Positions 1 through 17,647 of a DNA stretch of 64,000 nucleotides are shown piece by piece. The translations under genes and the position numbers were made by a program. Location of the stretch: assembly GCF_001625305.1 (NCBI RefSeq), contig NW_017803135.1, forward strand, positions 400,412 through 464,411, given 5' to 3'. The number at the start of each line of letters is the position of its first letter. Position 1 is the first letter of the stretch. Origin of the DNA: Branchiostoma belcheri. Lineage: Eukaryota; Chordata; Leptocardii; Amphioxiformes; Branchiostomatidae. Under the pieces are notes generated by a model that made no database searches, was not told the origin of the DNA, and worked only from the letters and a program-made list of their open reading frames with translations.

Positions 1-3000
1 AGTCACAAGATCATCTGCAGCGTCAACGCTTACCCTGAGCAAGTGAATCTTACCTGGTACAAGGTAACTACCAACTCTGTCTTTTTACTTAAGGGATGGA
101 AGTATTGTTTTGGGCGGCACTGGTGTATGGGAAGTTTGTACGTTTGGATTCTAGAGTTAGAAGGATGTTGTAATAGCCGAGTAAGTTATATGTCAGTCAT
201 ACAAGCAATGTGGGAGTGAGTGGGCAGAGATTGGGTTTCAGTAGATTGACAGGGTTGTGACCCGGTATGTCTTATGTGGTAGGTTGACATTTGGTCACCA
301 GGAATGTGTACTGTGTAATCATGGTATGAAACCTTATGGTGCAATAGCAGCTAGTAAAAAATAAAACTTGTCAGAAGTTAAAATCTCTGATTCCTTGTTT
401 TCTTTTTTCTACAATTCTGGGATGACCTTAAATATACATGTTGCTTCATGTTAACTATATATGAAAAAATAAAACTTGTTAGAAGTTTAAAATCTCTGAT
501 TTCTTGTTTACTTTTTTCTACAACTCTAGCATGACCTTCATACAATTACCTTAGCATCATGTTATAACTAACTGAAATTTTTTTGATTGTCACGTTTTGA
601 AGGACGGCCTCAAAATCAACAAGAGCGACAATAACTTCCCCATCAAAGTTCGTGGCGCGCGCCTCACTATCCACAACGTGGCCCTGGAGCATGCTGGGAT
701 ATACACACTTGAGGCCAGCAACAGAGATATTACTGTCAGCAGCAGTGTACAACTGTTTACCTACGGTTAGTTGATGTGCTGTTGCATATTAATTAGTACC
801 TTCATATTTTACAATTTGTGGCCATACACCTCTAACTCGAAAGAACCAGACCCATTCTCATAACTACCAAAAACAGCTTAGGATCTTTTGTCACTTACAA
901 TAGAAACCAGTCATCACAGCCTCCAACACTATGGCAACAGACAGTTCTCAGTTTGATGTTGGTCCATGTTAGCACATACATTGTATACACGTAATCATGC
1001 ATAAGTCAGCAGGATTAAGATGATCCTGACTTAGACGTGTTAGCCATCAAGCCTCTAGGTGCCTTAAAACAGAGGAAAGGCTGCAAGAAGCCTGATACAG
1101 TCAGGTGAAGTCCAGCAGTGTTTATTTGTTTATTAGGATTTTCCATAAAGTAAAAGGGAGGGCAAAACACCTTTACAGGTTGCCCTCCCCCATATGATAA
1201 AACACAACAACAACAATATATATATAGTTAAAGTCAGCAATATATAAAACAGACGATAGATTGATGAAGTTAAGCATACACATGTAATTCAAATACGTCT
1301 GATGATATATGAAGGAATGAATCGAGTTGAAAGTGTATTTTCTGTGCACCAACAGTGAAGCCTGCTGTACAGATTGAGAAGAGTTCAGATTTCCAGAATG
1401 TGGGTGAGAAAGCCGTCCTGACCTGTACGAGCAAGGGACTGCCAGAGCCAAGGTGCAACTGGTTCTGGAAACCCTGCGGAAGCGAGAATCCACTCAGGTA
1501 AGTTATAAAGTCCTTCCTGCACCAGACGACGCAAGGGTGGTGCTCATCTCAGTTTCTGTAGCCCTTTGGCCACACAGTTGTGCAATCACTACGGTAGGAA
1601 GCCAGTCCACTGGTTAAGTGGTGGGACTGTTCACATATTCATTCCCAAATGTTGAATGCTAAGCAGACAAAGCAGTTGCACTGTATCTGGTACCAGTCTT
1701 TAGTATGACTTGCCAGGGGTCAAACTCTCGACTTACCAGGCCAAGTGTGTAGGCTTCACACACTCTACCCACTTGGCCATTGAACCGCAGCATTATCTAC
1801 CTACCTACCTACCTAGTCCCATGACCGACACTGGTCGTTGGGAGGACAAGGCAGACCTTGCAGCAGAGGTGTAGCTAGGTCTTCCTGTCTTGGACAGCTG
1901 TCAAGAGCTGTGGGACGGTGAGGGACATCCAGTCCTTGATGTTATCCTGCCAGCATTATCTAGTCAGAGTATTCTTTTAAAAATAATTTTTAAATGTTCC
2001 AGGTGCGAGCCTTCGACGCAGGTAGCCTGGAGAGTGTTCCCGTTTAGGGACCATCCCAACGATCCACTTCAACTGCAGAAGGAAGTGTCAACCGATGCAG
2101 ACGGCACCAAGGTCTACTCCAGCCACCTCATGTTGACCAACCCCACACAGAACGGCTTCTACAGGTGCACCACAGAAAACAGATATGGCAGGAGTGGAGC
2201 GATGACGGAGTTTCTAGTCACTGGTAGGTTTATGCAGTGCCTTGTTTGATTGTTTTTGGATAACCAGTAAACCTCCTTTTTAGGCGTAACACACCTGTTT
2301 TGTACAAGCTGCGTAAGACCAGACTGTGAGATTTAAACCACTCACATCAGGATGCATGGCATGTGGCTCTCCCCAAACACGGGACCTCCATTTAATGTGA
2401 CCTTATTCACACAAAACTTTATGGACGTCAGCAATGGATCAAACGTGCCAGATCAAACGATTCTGATGGATACATTGATGTTTTTGCAGACGTCCCACAT
2501 GGCTTCGGTGTGGAGTTTTCTACGCTGGACAGGATAGAAGGCGACGATAACGTCACGTTCAGTTGTCAGGCCAACAAGTTCAAGTTCACGAGTCCCACCT
2601 GGCACCGCGTAGACGCAGACAACGTGATGAAAGCCGTGCCCACCTCAGCGCTCAGGACGGAACGTACGCCGTACTCCAACCGACTGGTTCTCACGCTGCG
2701 CCGTGCGGAGCTAGAGGATGCTGGGAAGTACGTGTGCATGGCCGAGAGTCGGGAGGTCGGAGGTCAGCTCATGAAGGCCGAGACTCTCCTAAACGTTCAA
2801 GGTAAGATCTTGTTCTCCGGAATTAAGAGAAATGATATTGTCACATTGAATTTCATTTCTTTGTGGTATATCTAACCGCCTTTACAAGTATTATATTATT
2901 ATCAGAATTATACTTTTGTTTGTTAACATTTGGTTTCCTGAAGAGAATTCAAGTCCCGGTAAAGACAATACTGGATTCTTATGATTTTTACCTTATTAGG

Positions 3001-6000
3001 AATGTTGTTGAAAATGTTGAGAGTCAAAATGTCTTAACCATTTTTGACCATTGGTGACACTCAAACTTTGCATTTTTTCGATCTTGTTTATTAGAGTCAC
3101 AAAAGACATTAAACATGACCACTTGGTAACATCAAACTTTTCCCCCCTCTCCAGCAATGGTTCCACCCACCATGACAGCGGGATTATGGGACCGCATCGT
3201 GGACGCCTCCAACACGACCTCCATGTCGCTGACCTGCAGGTCGGAGGGCGTGCCCTCCCCGGAGATCCGCTGGTTCCACGAGGGGTCGGAGGTCACCGAT
3301 GATGTGGCCGGGATTCGGCTGGAGGCGGGCGGCGAGCGACTTGTGGTGGAGCGGCTCTCTGCAAAGGATGCTGGGATATATACCTGCACTGCTGTGAACA
3401 GAGCTGGACGCACCTCCAGCAATGGAACAGTTACTATCGAAGGTAAGGGCTTAAAAACACCCAACATCCTGTCCCCAACCGTTCCAAATTGCCGAATCAC
3501 AAAACATGTTTTACTTAGAATAGAGCTGGTCAGCTGTCCATCAATGGAACAGTCACCATCGAAGGTACATGTAAGGGTCTAATTTACTGCAGTTGAACTG
3601 TTACAGTAGAAAGTCATGATCGAAGGAACTTACATTTTTATGTACATTTCATGTACAGCAATAGAATAGTCATAATTGACAGTACTTACAGCGAACAGAA
3701 CAGTCACCATCAATGGTACTTGCATACTTACTTAATCCTCTTGAAGTTCACTCCTGTTTGAGCATCAGGTGGCAACAAACTGCTCCAATCTTGTACCAGG
3801 CCGTTTTTCTTGCCTTCATTTCTTCCACCACTGACTCTAGAGGTCTGCCTCTCTCGTGTTTTCCTTCCATCTTTTGAAGGTATATAATGGGTCTTCAAAA
3901 GACCCAACAACTTGTTGTCAACTTTCCAAAAAATATAGAACCCTTTCGAAATGGTTAAACAAAAGAAACAACAAGCCCATTAGTAAATTGTCATAATACA
4001 TACCTTGAACTGACCTTTGTTTTCTGTCTTGCCAGGTTTACCCTCGGCTGTACAAGGGTTAATGAGCACCGAGCAGAAAGTCCTGCTGGGCTGTCTGATG
4101 GTGGTGCTGGCTGTGGTCTGTGCTGTTGTCGTGCTGCTGGTCTGGAAACTCCACAGGGTAAGGTGTCATGTTGTACCAAAGTGTGACGACGTTGATGTCT
4201 CATTGCTGCTTAGAGCATGTTGGCAGAATGTTCTGCACCTGCGCAAAACCTGTAGTGCATTGTGCATAGCACTTCAGCAGAACGTCTCATATCAGGTTGT
4301 ATTTGTGTATATTATAAGGTGTACATGTAACATCCCATCTGTAGTTTCCAAATGTTATGTCGGAAAAGATATCTACGTCAACAGGCAAAATTCTAATGCA
4401 ATGGCGACCAAAAATCCAAAGCTGCTATTTAGCTTGTACACCATGTATACTTTATTTGTTTTGAAATTCCTACAACTGTAATATTTTCTTGAAAATGCAA
4501 TTAAAAAAATCCAATGAAAACCGTGAAAAATCAGGCTTTCGCGCATGCGCAGTACTTTCTGCCGACGTGCTGCTCTTTAGTAACAAGTGTTGCATTGTAC
4601 CAAAGTGTGACGATGTGTTGCACCATACCAGAGTGTAACCACATTGATGTTTTACTACCCTACAGAGGAGGAAGCTGTATCAGTACATCTACAAGCTGGA
4701 CCCAGACCTGCCCATCGACGAGCAGACAGAACTGCTGCCCTACAACAGCAAGTGGGAGTTCTCACGCGAGAGGATGAAGATAGGTGAGAAAATCGTCATA
4801 AATGTTTACCTTCGCAGAAGGAAAACATATAATTTTTGCTTTGTTTCTTCTTCCACAAACTCACTCACTCACTCACTCACTCACTCACTCACTCACTCAC
4901 TCACTCACTCACTCATTCACTCACTCACTCACTCACTCACTCACTCACCTGTTTAAATTCTGAACAAATATCTAAAGTGGATTCAGTGTCTTGGGCCAGG
5001 GAAGTGACAAAAAGAGGGCCCTAAAGCATCTAGGATAAAATTCATCAACCTTTAAGTATGTTTCATATTGCATTTTAAGCTCGAATACATCAATGAGTTA
5101 TTTTCCTTTTTTTATCTGACAGGTAAAACTTTGGGCCGAGGCGCATTTGGACAAGTGATGGAGGCGACAGCCTTCGGCATTGAGAAGGACAAACAGTGCA
5201 GCACTGTGGCAGTCAAGATGCTGAAGGGTAAGTAAAACACGAATCCTGTTGGTTGGTTCTCAAAGAAAATACTATAGGGGAGGGACTACTTGGTAATAGC
5301 TTGGAAACGTGTATGGTGACAATTTTGGTACTTAAAAGCTCATTAACGTTTGTAGTAACAATTTTGGGGCCACCAACTTTCATATCACGGGTGAGATATT
5401 CTGGCAACCCCAAAGCTAATGTTAGTAGACAATATTTCAGAATAATTTCATTCGGCTGGTGAATGACTCAATAGCAAAGTTCTTAAATTATTCATAACCA
5501 CTTGTTGATGCCATCTTCATCAGGGCAATTATGACTTGTTGGAATTCATTGGACCAGTCACAATTACCCTGATGAAAAAGACAAACGATCATCAAAATGT
5601 CGACTCTTTCTAAAGTAGTGGCTGTGAATAAAGAACTATGCTATTCAGTAGACAATATTATCATTGGTCAGACTATGATGTGTTGTCCAATCACATTGCT
5701 TACAGATGACGCGTCATCCAATGAGGTGAAAGCTCTCATGGACGAGCTGAAGATCCTGATCCACATCGGCCAGCACCTGAACATAGTCAACCTGCTGGGT
5801 GCCTGCACAAAGGACGGTGGGTCAAAGGCAAAGAACAGGGAGGGTTGTGTGAAAATGAAAATAACAATTTGCCTGCAACTATGTCAACTGCATAAGGGTA
5901 GGAGATGATCAAGATTTTATGCAAAGGACGCACTAGTTCCTGATCTAAAAAAGTACTGATATAAATCATTTGTTATGCCAGAAGTATTTTGAGTTCTGGG

Positions 6001-9000
6001 TTTGTGTAATCTGTCCTAACTGCTTTAGTTGCATGGGAGATGATTTTGATCTCCAAGCACATCCCTTTTGGTGGCAAGACAGTATCCAGTCATCATCATC
6101 ATCATTGGCAGTCCAGTCTCTGAAGACTATAAGACAGTATCCAGTAGCCAGAGGAGTTTGTGCTATTTATATTGTGGCTAATGGACGCTCCTCTGGCCAA
6201 TGGACACTGCCTTGCCACCGTAATATCTGCTTGGAGATTAATGAAAACTATTCAGGGAGGTCTGTAAACTTGATTAGGTCATGAAAACCCCAGGAGTCTG
6301 AAATGTCTTGTTTCTTTTGTCTACTTTAGGCCCTCTCTATGTGATTGTGGAGTGCTGTAAGTACGGGAACCTTTCCAACTACCTGCGAGGGAAGCGGAAG
6401 GGCTTCGTGGAGTCGAAGGATCAGCGGGACCGGTCCAGCTCCTCCGGGTACGACAACTGTCGCTACGTCGACAGCCCCAACGGGAAATGTCTCAGGACGA
6501 TCAGCAAGGAAGGTGAGAAGAAGACTTCTTATACTATCATGAAGGTTCATTTGTGTTGGTAGTTACATGTTTCAATTCGAGATAAATGACCAATTTCTGT
6601 TACAGCTCCTTGTCAACTTGTACCTACATTTAACAATGGTATACACAAAATAATGTAATATATGTACCTGACATTCACGCGCCCAAAGACCCAAAACACT
6701 TCCTGGAGATCGGAGAACTTGAAGGTCACGAAAACCAAAATACCTCCCAGAAGTCTGAAGTCTTCAACTTGTGGGATCCAAGTCAATGCATACAGGAATT
6801 GCTGTCATCAAACTGAGTTAAGGTTTAATGGTCCACTTATTATTGCAGGTCTGATGAACTATGACTACACCTGTGATGATGGAGAACCCCTGACTCTGGA
6901 GGACCTCGTGTCTTACTCCTACCAGGTGGCTCGCGGCATGGAGTACCTCGCCTCCAAGAAGGTAACTTATGAAGTCTTTAAGGAAAGTCTTTAGGGGCTC
7001 CTGGAATCACATACATCTTGCTATTGTTGTATGATCATAAAACCGAGGGCATTCTTAGGAGTCGTGACAGTAATGCACGTGTCCTGCAAGATTCAGCTGT
7101 TACAGAAAAGGGTATCTTGTCGACGGCAGGTGGCTGGTTCTGTCTCAGCCTGAAAATTCTCACTCACTCACTCACTCACTCACTCACTCACTCACTCACT
7201 CACTCACTCACTCACTCACTCACTCACTCACTCACTCACTCACTCACTCACTCACTCACTCACTCACTCACTCATGGTTTAGTGTCTGATGTTTCAAAAT
7301 TGTACAACAAATGATATAAGTAGCTGTAAGCAATCAAATGGAGGACGGTGGAAATGTGTTATTAAGGTGCTTGATATGTCTGTGCTGATTATAGCCAAAC
7401 AGTGTTAAGTGCAATGAATACATGCTTATATGTTATGATACTGTACCCATTCCCCCCAGTGTATCCACCGTGACCTGGCCGCCCGTAACGTCCTGCTGGC
7501 CAAACACAACGTGGTGAAGATCTGTGACTTTGGTCTCGCCCGCAACGTCTACTCCAATCCTGAGTATGTCAAGATGGGAAATGTAAGTTCTTCTGAATTT
7601 TAGATAAAGAACTTTAACCTAGAAAAAAATGGGAACAAATGTTGTGTTTCCGATTTCAGTTCAGGGCTTAGATGTGTCTCCAGTACCTGTCCCTCCATTT
7701 GTTACTGTTTCACCCAACTCACTCATTGACAATGAGAATTTGCTTATAAAAATGTGTGACATGACATTTCAGAGGGTTTGAAATTAAGATGCCTAATTCA
7801 CCCCCAAAGTCTAGAGTTCGTTGGGAAACTGGAAACACAATTTTTTTCTTGTTTCTGAGATAAAAGAAAAAATGTGTCAAACTATTTCTCTCTTTGTTTA
7901 ATCCTTATCCATAGCCATTTTTGTCCCTTATGCTTGTCACCAAATGGTGTTTGTGTAATAAGCTTTAAAAATATCATCCATGTATATTCAAAATAATGCT
8001 TTCGTTTCTGACCCAGGCCCCCCTTCCTGTGAAATGGATGGCTCCGGAATCCATCTTCGACAGAAGTTACACCATCCAGAGTGACGTGTAAGTTGGCTGT
8101 GAACAATTCTTTATAAAACTTCTTTTTTTTTAAATATACTGATCCCATACTTGTTTATCGAGATTTACAAGATGAACATAACAGATGACTATCATCTTTT
8201 TATGATGTCAACCTGTTGCTTTGCCTTGACTGTACTTATGTGACTTACTGTTGTGTTTCTGTTTGGTTCACAGGTGGTCCTACGGAGTGCTGCTGTGGGA
8301 GATCTTTGAACTTGGTATGTTATAAGTTTGAATTTTTTTTTTAGTGAAAGTAAAGAGCATGAGTACAATGCAAGAGAAGGCATTTAGAGTTGTTGATAAT
8401 TCTATGCTCTGTGTATTTGAAATATCCATGGAGTATGCAATACCATGTTTGTCTGCTAGGTGGCTCCCCGTACCCTGGTGTTCAGATCAACGAGGATTTC
8501 TTTGACAAGCTTCGTCAGGGATTCCGTATGAGACAGCCCAAACATGCTTCTGATGACCTGTAAGTATTTATGTACATTGATCTTAAAATACTATAGGCTG
8601 ATTACTCTGGGTATGAAGTATTGTTTTGGGTGGCTGAGCTGTGGGTTTTTTATGTCTGTTTGTCAAATGGAGCACAAAACCCCCAAACACGTCATGGAAG
8701 TATTGAATCTCAGATTTCTTGTTCTGCAAGTCTTGATTAGAAACAGCTTGTCACACCTATGGTCCTGTCCATCCATATTGCAAAGATATCGATGTTTGAT
8801 GAAGTGGTAATTATGGTTTTTCAAGACAGTAAGTTCCAACCTACAGTGTTTCATAAAAAGGCTTCCAAAGAAATGTTATAAACTTCTTCCTTTGTTCCTT
8901 TGTTATCCTAAGGTACCAGATGATGCTGGCCTGTTGGAGAATGGAGCCCACCGAGCGGCCGACCTTCACTGACCTTGCCGAAACCATGAGCAACCAGCTG

Positions 9001-10433
9001 GAGGCAACAGCTGAACAGGTGGGTCTGACCTTTGACCTCTAACAGGTGGTGGGTCTGACCTTTGACATCTAACAGGTGGTGGCTATGACCTTTGACATCT
9101 AACAAGTGGCTGTGGCCTTTGACATCTAGAGATTCTAATCAAACAAATGTGTCTTCAATGAAGTTTAGATATCCAGGTAATGAGATACACAACAAAACAA
9201 TAGTGGAATCTACTTGAAAGGTCTGACAGTTTCTGAAATCTAACCAGTTGCCTGAGTAACTTTTTTCTTGTATCTGTTCTCTGTGACTTTTAAACGTGAC
9301 CATCAAGCAGCATAATATTAAACTTTTGCAGTGTTTATATTTCATGGTTGGAGTCTTTTAAGTTACTCACTAACTTTTACATAAACCATGCATCCACTAA
9401 CTTAAATTTTTACTCGTCCCATATTAGGAGTACCTTGACCTTTCACCTGAGATCCATGACGACGAGGATTCTGGGATACCGAGCTCGCCCACGGAGGCGG
9501 ACAGCTTCCTGCCGACCTTCCCCGCGGACATCGAGGCAGCGGCACGACAAACATCCCGTCCCGCCAGCGGTAACTACGACAACAGTAACTACGACAACAG
9601 CCGGCCTGAGAGACACTCGTATGGAGACATTGTGGATGAGGAGGAGGCTGTGAAGATTCTGATGGACCATCCCGGGCAGCGGGCGAGCTACCATAGCGAT
9701 CCCAAGGTGGAGTCTTGACCCTGAGAACTTGAGATTTCAGACACTACAAAAAAGCACTGAGGTCATCACCAAATTGAATCATTCGGTGTGAATATTAGTA
9801 CATAGAGTGCAGTAGCCGTGCTGCATGCATGGTGTTGGGCAAAACTTTTTTTGTTTATATTGCTATGATCAAACTGGAGAAACAATTCCTGTTCGATTTG
9901 CAAATTCTTTCTTATTAATAACCGAGCCTCTGCAATGCTAAATTGCTGCAAATATTTTTTGAGTACTAGTATTTGATTGCTGATGAAATATTATTTTATT
10001 TTGTTGAAGTTGTACACCTCAATTATGCTTCATATCGATAATGGCAAGTCAAGTCATTCTCACTGGCTTGATTGCAAACTTTTGCAGTAGTTTTACATTT
10101 TTTGTATTTTTTTCAGTTTTCTCCCTTGTATACTAGCAACTACTATCCCATAAAATTTGTATCAACCCTAATTTAAAATACAGTGAAAGTTTCATGATTT
10201 ACAGTTATTTACAGAACTTTGCATGGTCAACATGTTTGCTCATTGTCCTCGGTTCAATGTTCTCTCTCCAGGCCCTGGTATCCAACAGCGTGAGTCTGGG
10301 CATGCGGAAAGGCCAGGGCAGCAGCAAGAGCAACGATTCGGTGTCGTCCAGCGGGTCCCATAATTCCAGCGGTTTCCACTCCTACGATGAAGCACCACCA
10401 GACTACAACACCGTCGTCACGACTGATGTTTAA
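1..10433 (+). CDS. VEGFR: VEGFR/PDGFR-class receptor tyrosine kinase, 5' truncated by window edge
   Basis: Membrane receptor kinase expected to bind a VEGF/PDGF-like ligand and autophosphorylate. Exons with consistent phase and GT..AG borders: 1-63, 603-765, 1356-1497, 2003-2223, 2490-2801, 3155-3442, 4036-4157, 4666-4783, 5123-5227, 5706-5816, 6330-6512, 6849-6961, 7460-7582, 8017-8087, 8274-8314, 8460-8559, 8913-9018, 9428-9706, 10272-10433. They total 2823 nt, 940 residues plus stop. Exons 1-6 encode Ig-like domains (Cys/Trp and DAGxYxC patterns). Exon 4036-4157 holds the single membrane span. The kinase has the glycine loop (LGRGAFGQV), VAVKMLK, a kinase insert in 6330-6512, [24 protein letters not shown] with both activation-loop tyrosines, WMAPES and SPYPGVQI. 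The activation loop and the [14 protein letters not shown] stretch match VEGFRs best. The tail ends in TTDV, a class I PDZ-ligand pattern. Signal peptide and first Ig domains lie upstream of the window. VEGFR versus PDGFR assignment rests on recalled family motifs. Confidence 0.95.
350..575. repeat. Tandem duplication inside first visible VEGFR intron
   Basis: Two adjacent units of about 113 bp, starting near 350 and 463. Both run from AAAAATAAAACTTGT through AATCTCTGATT to CATGACCTT-like ends, with scattered differences. They lie entirely inside the intron before exon 603-765. Confidence 0.8.
1717..1800 (-). repeat. Possible tRNA-derived SINE head in VEGFR intron
   Basis: On the minus strand the stretch starts with an A-box-like TGGCCAAGTGGGTAG, followed about 45 bases later by a degenerate B-box-like GAGAGTTTGACC. 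The order and spacing suit a tRNA-derived SINE head, but the B box is poor and no second copy was matched. Confidence 0.3.
4861..4948. repeat. (TCAC)n microsatellite in VEGFR intron
   Basis: About 22 copies of the tetranucleotide with one interruption (ATTC) lie in the intron between exons 4666-4783 and 5123-5227. A second, longer array of the same unit is in the intron at 7159-7274. Confidence 0.95.
5445..5595. repeat. Inverted-repeat element fragment in kinase intron
   Basis: The stretch contains TTCATCAGGGCAATT and, about 45 bases on, the inverted AATTACCCTGATGAA. Related sequence (tgaccgtctgtc..cttcatcaggg) recurs at 33885-33950 and 47560-47615. It is intronic and non-coding, most simply a miniature inverted-repeat element family. 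Confidence 0.5.
6046..6240. mobile_element. MITE-like element, 'TCTCCAAGCAGAT' family, in VEGFR intron
   Basis: The left end reads GATCTCCAAGCACATCCC and the right end ATCTGCTTGGAGATTA, with the family's internal motifs (GTGGCAAGACAGTATCC, GGCCAATGGACACTGCC) in both orientations. Other copies lie at 28252-28424, 34631-34804, 44263-44421 and 50232-50403. No target duplication is clear for this copy. Confidence 0.7.
7159..7274. repeat. (CTCA)n microsatellite in VEGFR intron
   Basis: About 28 nearly perfect tetranucleotide copies in the intron between the exons ending at 6961 and starting at 7460. Same unit as the array at 4861-4948, so slippage or a shared mobile-element origin is possible. 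Confidence 0.95.
9707..9718 (+). other. Possible alternative C-terminus by read-through of the last intron
   Basis: If the donor GTGGAG at 9707 is not used, the reading frame continues three codons (V-E-S) and stops at 9716-9718. The receptor tail would then lack the last exon at 10272-10433 and its C-terminal TTDV. The donor is a weak match (GTGGAG), so an isoform is possible. No transcript evidence is available. Confidence 0.35.
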
Positions 10434-10483
10434 GAATAAAAAATGGAGGCAAACTTCCTTGTTACGTACAGGCTGTACATTGA

Positions 10484-10684
10484 TAGCATCTACCAGGCTT
10501 CGGGAGGCGACTGGAAAGAGTCATTAAGAAGAAGAAATTAGCCAAATAGAGAGATAACATACCATGGGAGTTAGTCCAATAGAGAGTACATTTTGCCACA
10601 CCCAAGTTATGTTATCTCTCTCTATATATTTGACTGAATTCTGAATTCTCTTTCCAGCTGCCTCCCAAAGCCTGGTAGAGGCTA
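10484..10684. mobile_element. MITE, 'CTACCAGGCTTCGGGAGGCG' family, in the VEGFR 3' UTR
   Basis: About 200 bp with long terminal inverted repeats: CTACCAGGCTTCGGGAGGCG at the left and CGCCTCCCGAAGCCTGGTAG-like at the right, plus matched internal GAGAGATAACAT / ATGTTATCTCTC. Termini are TAGCATC and AGGCTA. Relatives are at 38787-38993, 40988-41145, 57536-57751 and 62807-62973. There is no transposase frame, so it must have been mobilised in trans. Confidence 0.8.
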
Positions 10685-11469
10685 GTACACGTGTGCAAAC
10701 TGTATGCATTGTATATATTTATCATGTTGACAGTCTAGCTATTCAATGAAAGCTAGCCAATCTTAGTCCAATTTGTATACGATTAAGTACATCAGTACTG
10801 ATCACTGACTCATCACGTTGGGAAATGGAATTCACGTCGCTGTGAATAAAGTGCATAGCATGGCTATATTGTTAGGCCACACTGACATTACATTAAGTTG
10901 CTAGATTTTTTTACTGGCTTGCTATAAGTGTTACATCAAGTTTGATCATGGTTCCTATGGAAAATACCTCATTTTGTAGAGGCAGCTCTTCTAAAGCTAA
11001 CATCATAGATACTTAGGAATTCGAAAGCCAGTGATAGTAATTTTTTACATCTAGAATAGATGTACCTACAAAAGAATAGCTTAACAAAGATTTTTCGTTT
11101 TTTTTAAATCTTCGTTTTATACATTTTACATGTAAGAAGAGGGACAACATGCAATGCATTGTAAAGCAGTGTTGCGGAATTAAAGATGTATATAACAATA
11201 GAGTAGTACTAATTACTAGTATGTTAGTTTTAATCCTATATCTACTAGCCTAGCAGTAAAGTTTTGTTACTCTTAGATTTTTTATTGTTAGTTAAATTCC
11301 TTCAGGAAAGAAACAGATGACAATTTTTGTCATCGCTGTACAAATGTATATAAAATCCATGATATAACATTAACCTTTTAAAGGAGCTGTTTTTTGTACC
11401 AAAAGATTGAGCATTATAGTGCTCTTGCAGTACACATGTAGTATCTAGACTGAGACCACTAGTTATGTG

Positions 11470-11965
11470 ATATTCAGTGCATGCACTGAAGTTAATGCTA
11501 TTTTGTACGATTTTGTGAGCTGATACGAAGAAACAGTATCTTAACTGTTTGATGTTAGATAATGTTCAGTGTAGGCACTGAATTTAATTATGTTTTGTAA
11601 CATTTTGTGAGCTGATTCAAAGAAACAGTATCTAGATGCAGACCACTTGTTAGATGCTAGATAATATTTGGTTCAGTGTAGGCACTGAATTCAATCATGT
11701 TTTGTAAGATTTTGTGAGCTGATATGTTTTTGTACCTGGGAAAAGCATTATAGCACTCTTGCAGTATACATGTAGTATCTAGACTCAGACCACTTGTCAA
11801 ATGTTAGATAATGTTCAGTGTAGGCACTGAATTTAACTATGTTTTGTAAGATTTTGTGAGCTGATTCAAAGAAACAGTATCTAGATGCAGACCACTTGTT
11901 AGATGTTAGATATTACTCAGTGTATGCGCTGAATCTCATTATGTTTTGTGAGCTGATATGAAGAA
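11470..11965. repeat. Five imperfect repeats with palindromic cores in the VEGFR 3' UTR
   Basis: Units start near 11473, 11565, 11671, 11815 and 11918. Each begins with a palindrome (CAGTGCATGCACTG or CAGTGTAGGCACTG) and continues TATTTTGTGAGCTGAT..AAACAGTATCTAGA..GACCACTTGTTAGATG. The spacing is about 92-145 bp because one unit carries an extra block (GCATTATAGCACTCTTGCAGT) also present at 11411. Each core could form a small hairpin. Confidence 0.85.
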
Positions 11966-12456
11966 ACGGTGTACATAGATTACATGTATGCATGTCTTAT
12001 AACTGCAGCTGTCTTCACTGGCTAGAAATAAGTAGTTAGCCCAGCTGCTTCACTGCCTGACTTCTCAAAGAAGCAACTAATTGTGAAATGTCTGTCTAAA
12101 TACTAAATACAAGTAAAGTGTATTGCAGAATACAATTATTGCATATGGTTTTTTTTTACCTAAGTTTATAGAGCAACTCATCAGCACAATCATGTACTCA
12201 AGTTTGTTTTGTTGTTTCTGAATGTAACATCTAATACGGCCAGAATATGTATTAATGATTTTGTTAATTCAAGTGTGTTCAAATCCAGCCTTTTGTTCTT
12301 AAGATTTCAACTTTTCCATGAAACTGAACAAGCTTGCAGGCCAAGTGTGCTGTTCATGACATAGGTCTTTGTCTTCAAGTTGATGTTTCTCTGAATGTAC
12401 TTTTCTTATAGCTTTATTAGATTTAATTATCAGTTAATAATCAATCATTCAATAAA

Positions 12457-12853
12457 TCTTCTTGAAAATATATCGTTGCCCGTCTTGTCCAAACGATAAT
12501 TTTGCAGACTTTAGTAGATTCTTCATTGCAAGCCATCCGGTAAAGAAACAAACCTGATGTAACAGGTGCATACGCGCAGTCGGCACGGTTCAAAAGAGAC
12601 ACCATACGGCTGCCTAAGTACTGCACCCAACTGAAGTACGAGTTTGCTTGCAGTACTTACTCAGCCGCATGGGGTCTCTATTGAACCGTGCAGATTGCAT
12701 GCTGAGCGTGGGTTCAAGAGGGGAAGCGATGCTTCTGCTTCTTTGTTAGCCATTTTGTGTATCATATATTGATCAAAGGCTACCACGGAGTAACTGTGTA
12801 CGTGTAGCGGGCAGGTAGACGCTAGGGAGTTGCTTGAACAAGGCCCGGGGACG
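12457..12853. other. Intergenic spacer and presumed TRIM/Deltex promoter
   Basis: No gene is seen. The stretch lies between the receptor polyadenylation signal and the first codon of the ligase gene and presumably holds its promoter and 5' UTR. An inverted pair (GGTTCAAAAGAGACACCATACGGC near 12587, its complement GCCGCATGGGGTCTCTATTG near 12662) marks a small inverted repeat around 12530-12720. No TATA box is evident. Confidence 0.4.

Positions 12854-17647
<4,794 letters not shown>

Larger units (their letters stand above)
10434..12456 (+). other. 3' UTR of the VEGFR-like gene with AATAAA signal
   Basis: About 2 kb of AT-rich sequence without a convincing reading frame follows the receptor stop codon. 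A canonical AATAAA lies at 12451-12456. The stretch carries a miniature inverted-repeat element (10484-10684) and a set of internal repeats (11470-11960). Assignment as UTR is inferred from position and the signal; an earlier polyadenylation site is possible. Confidence 0.6.
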
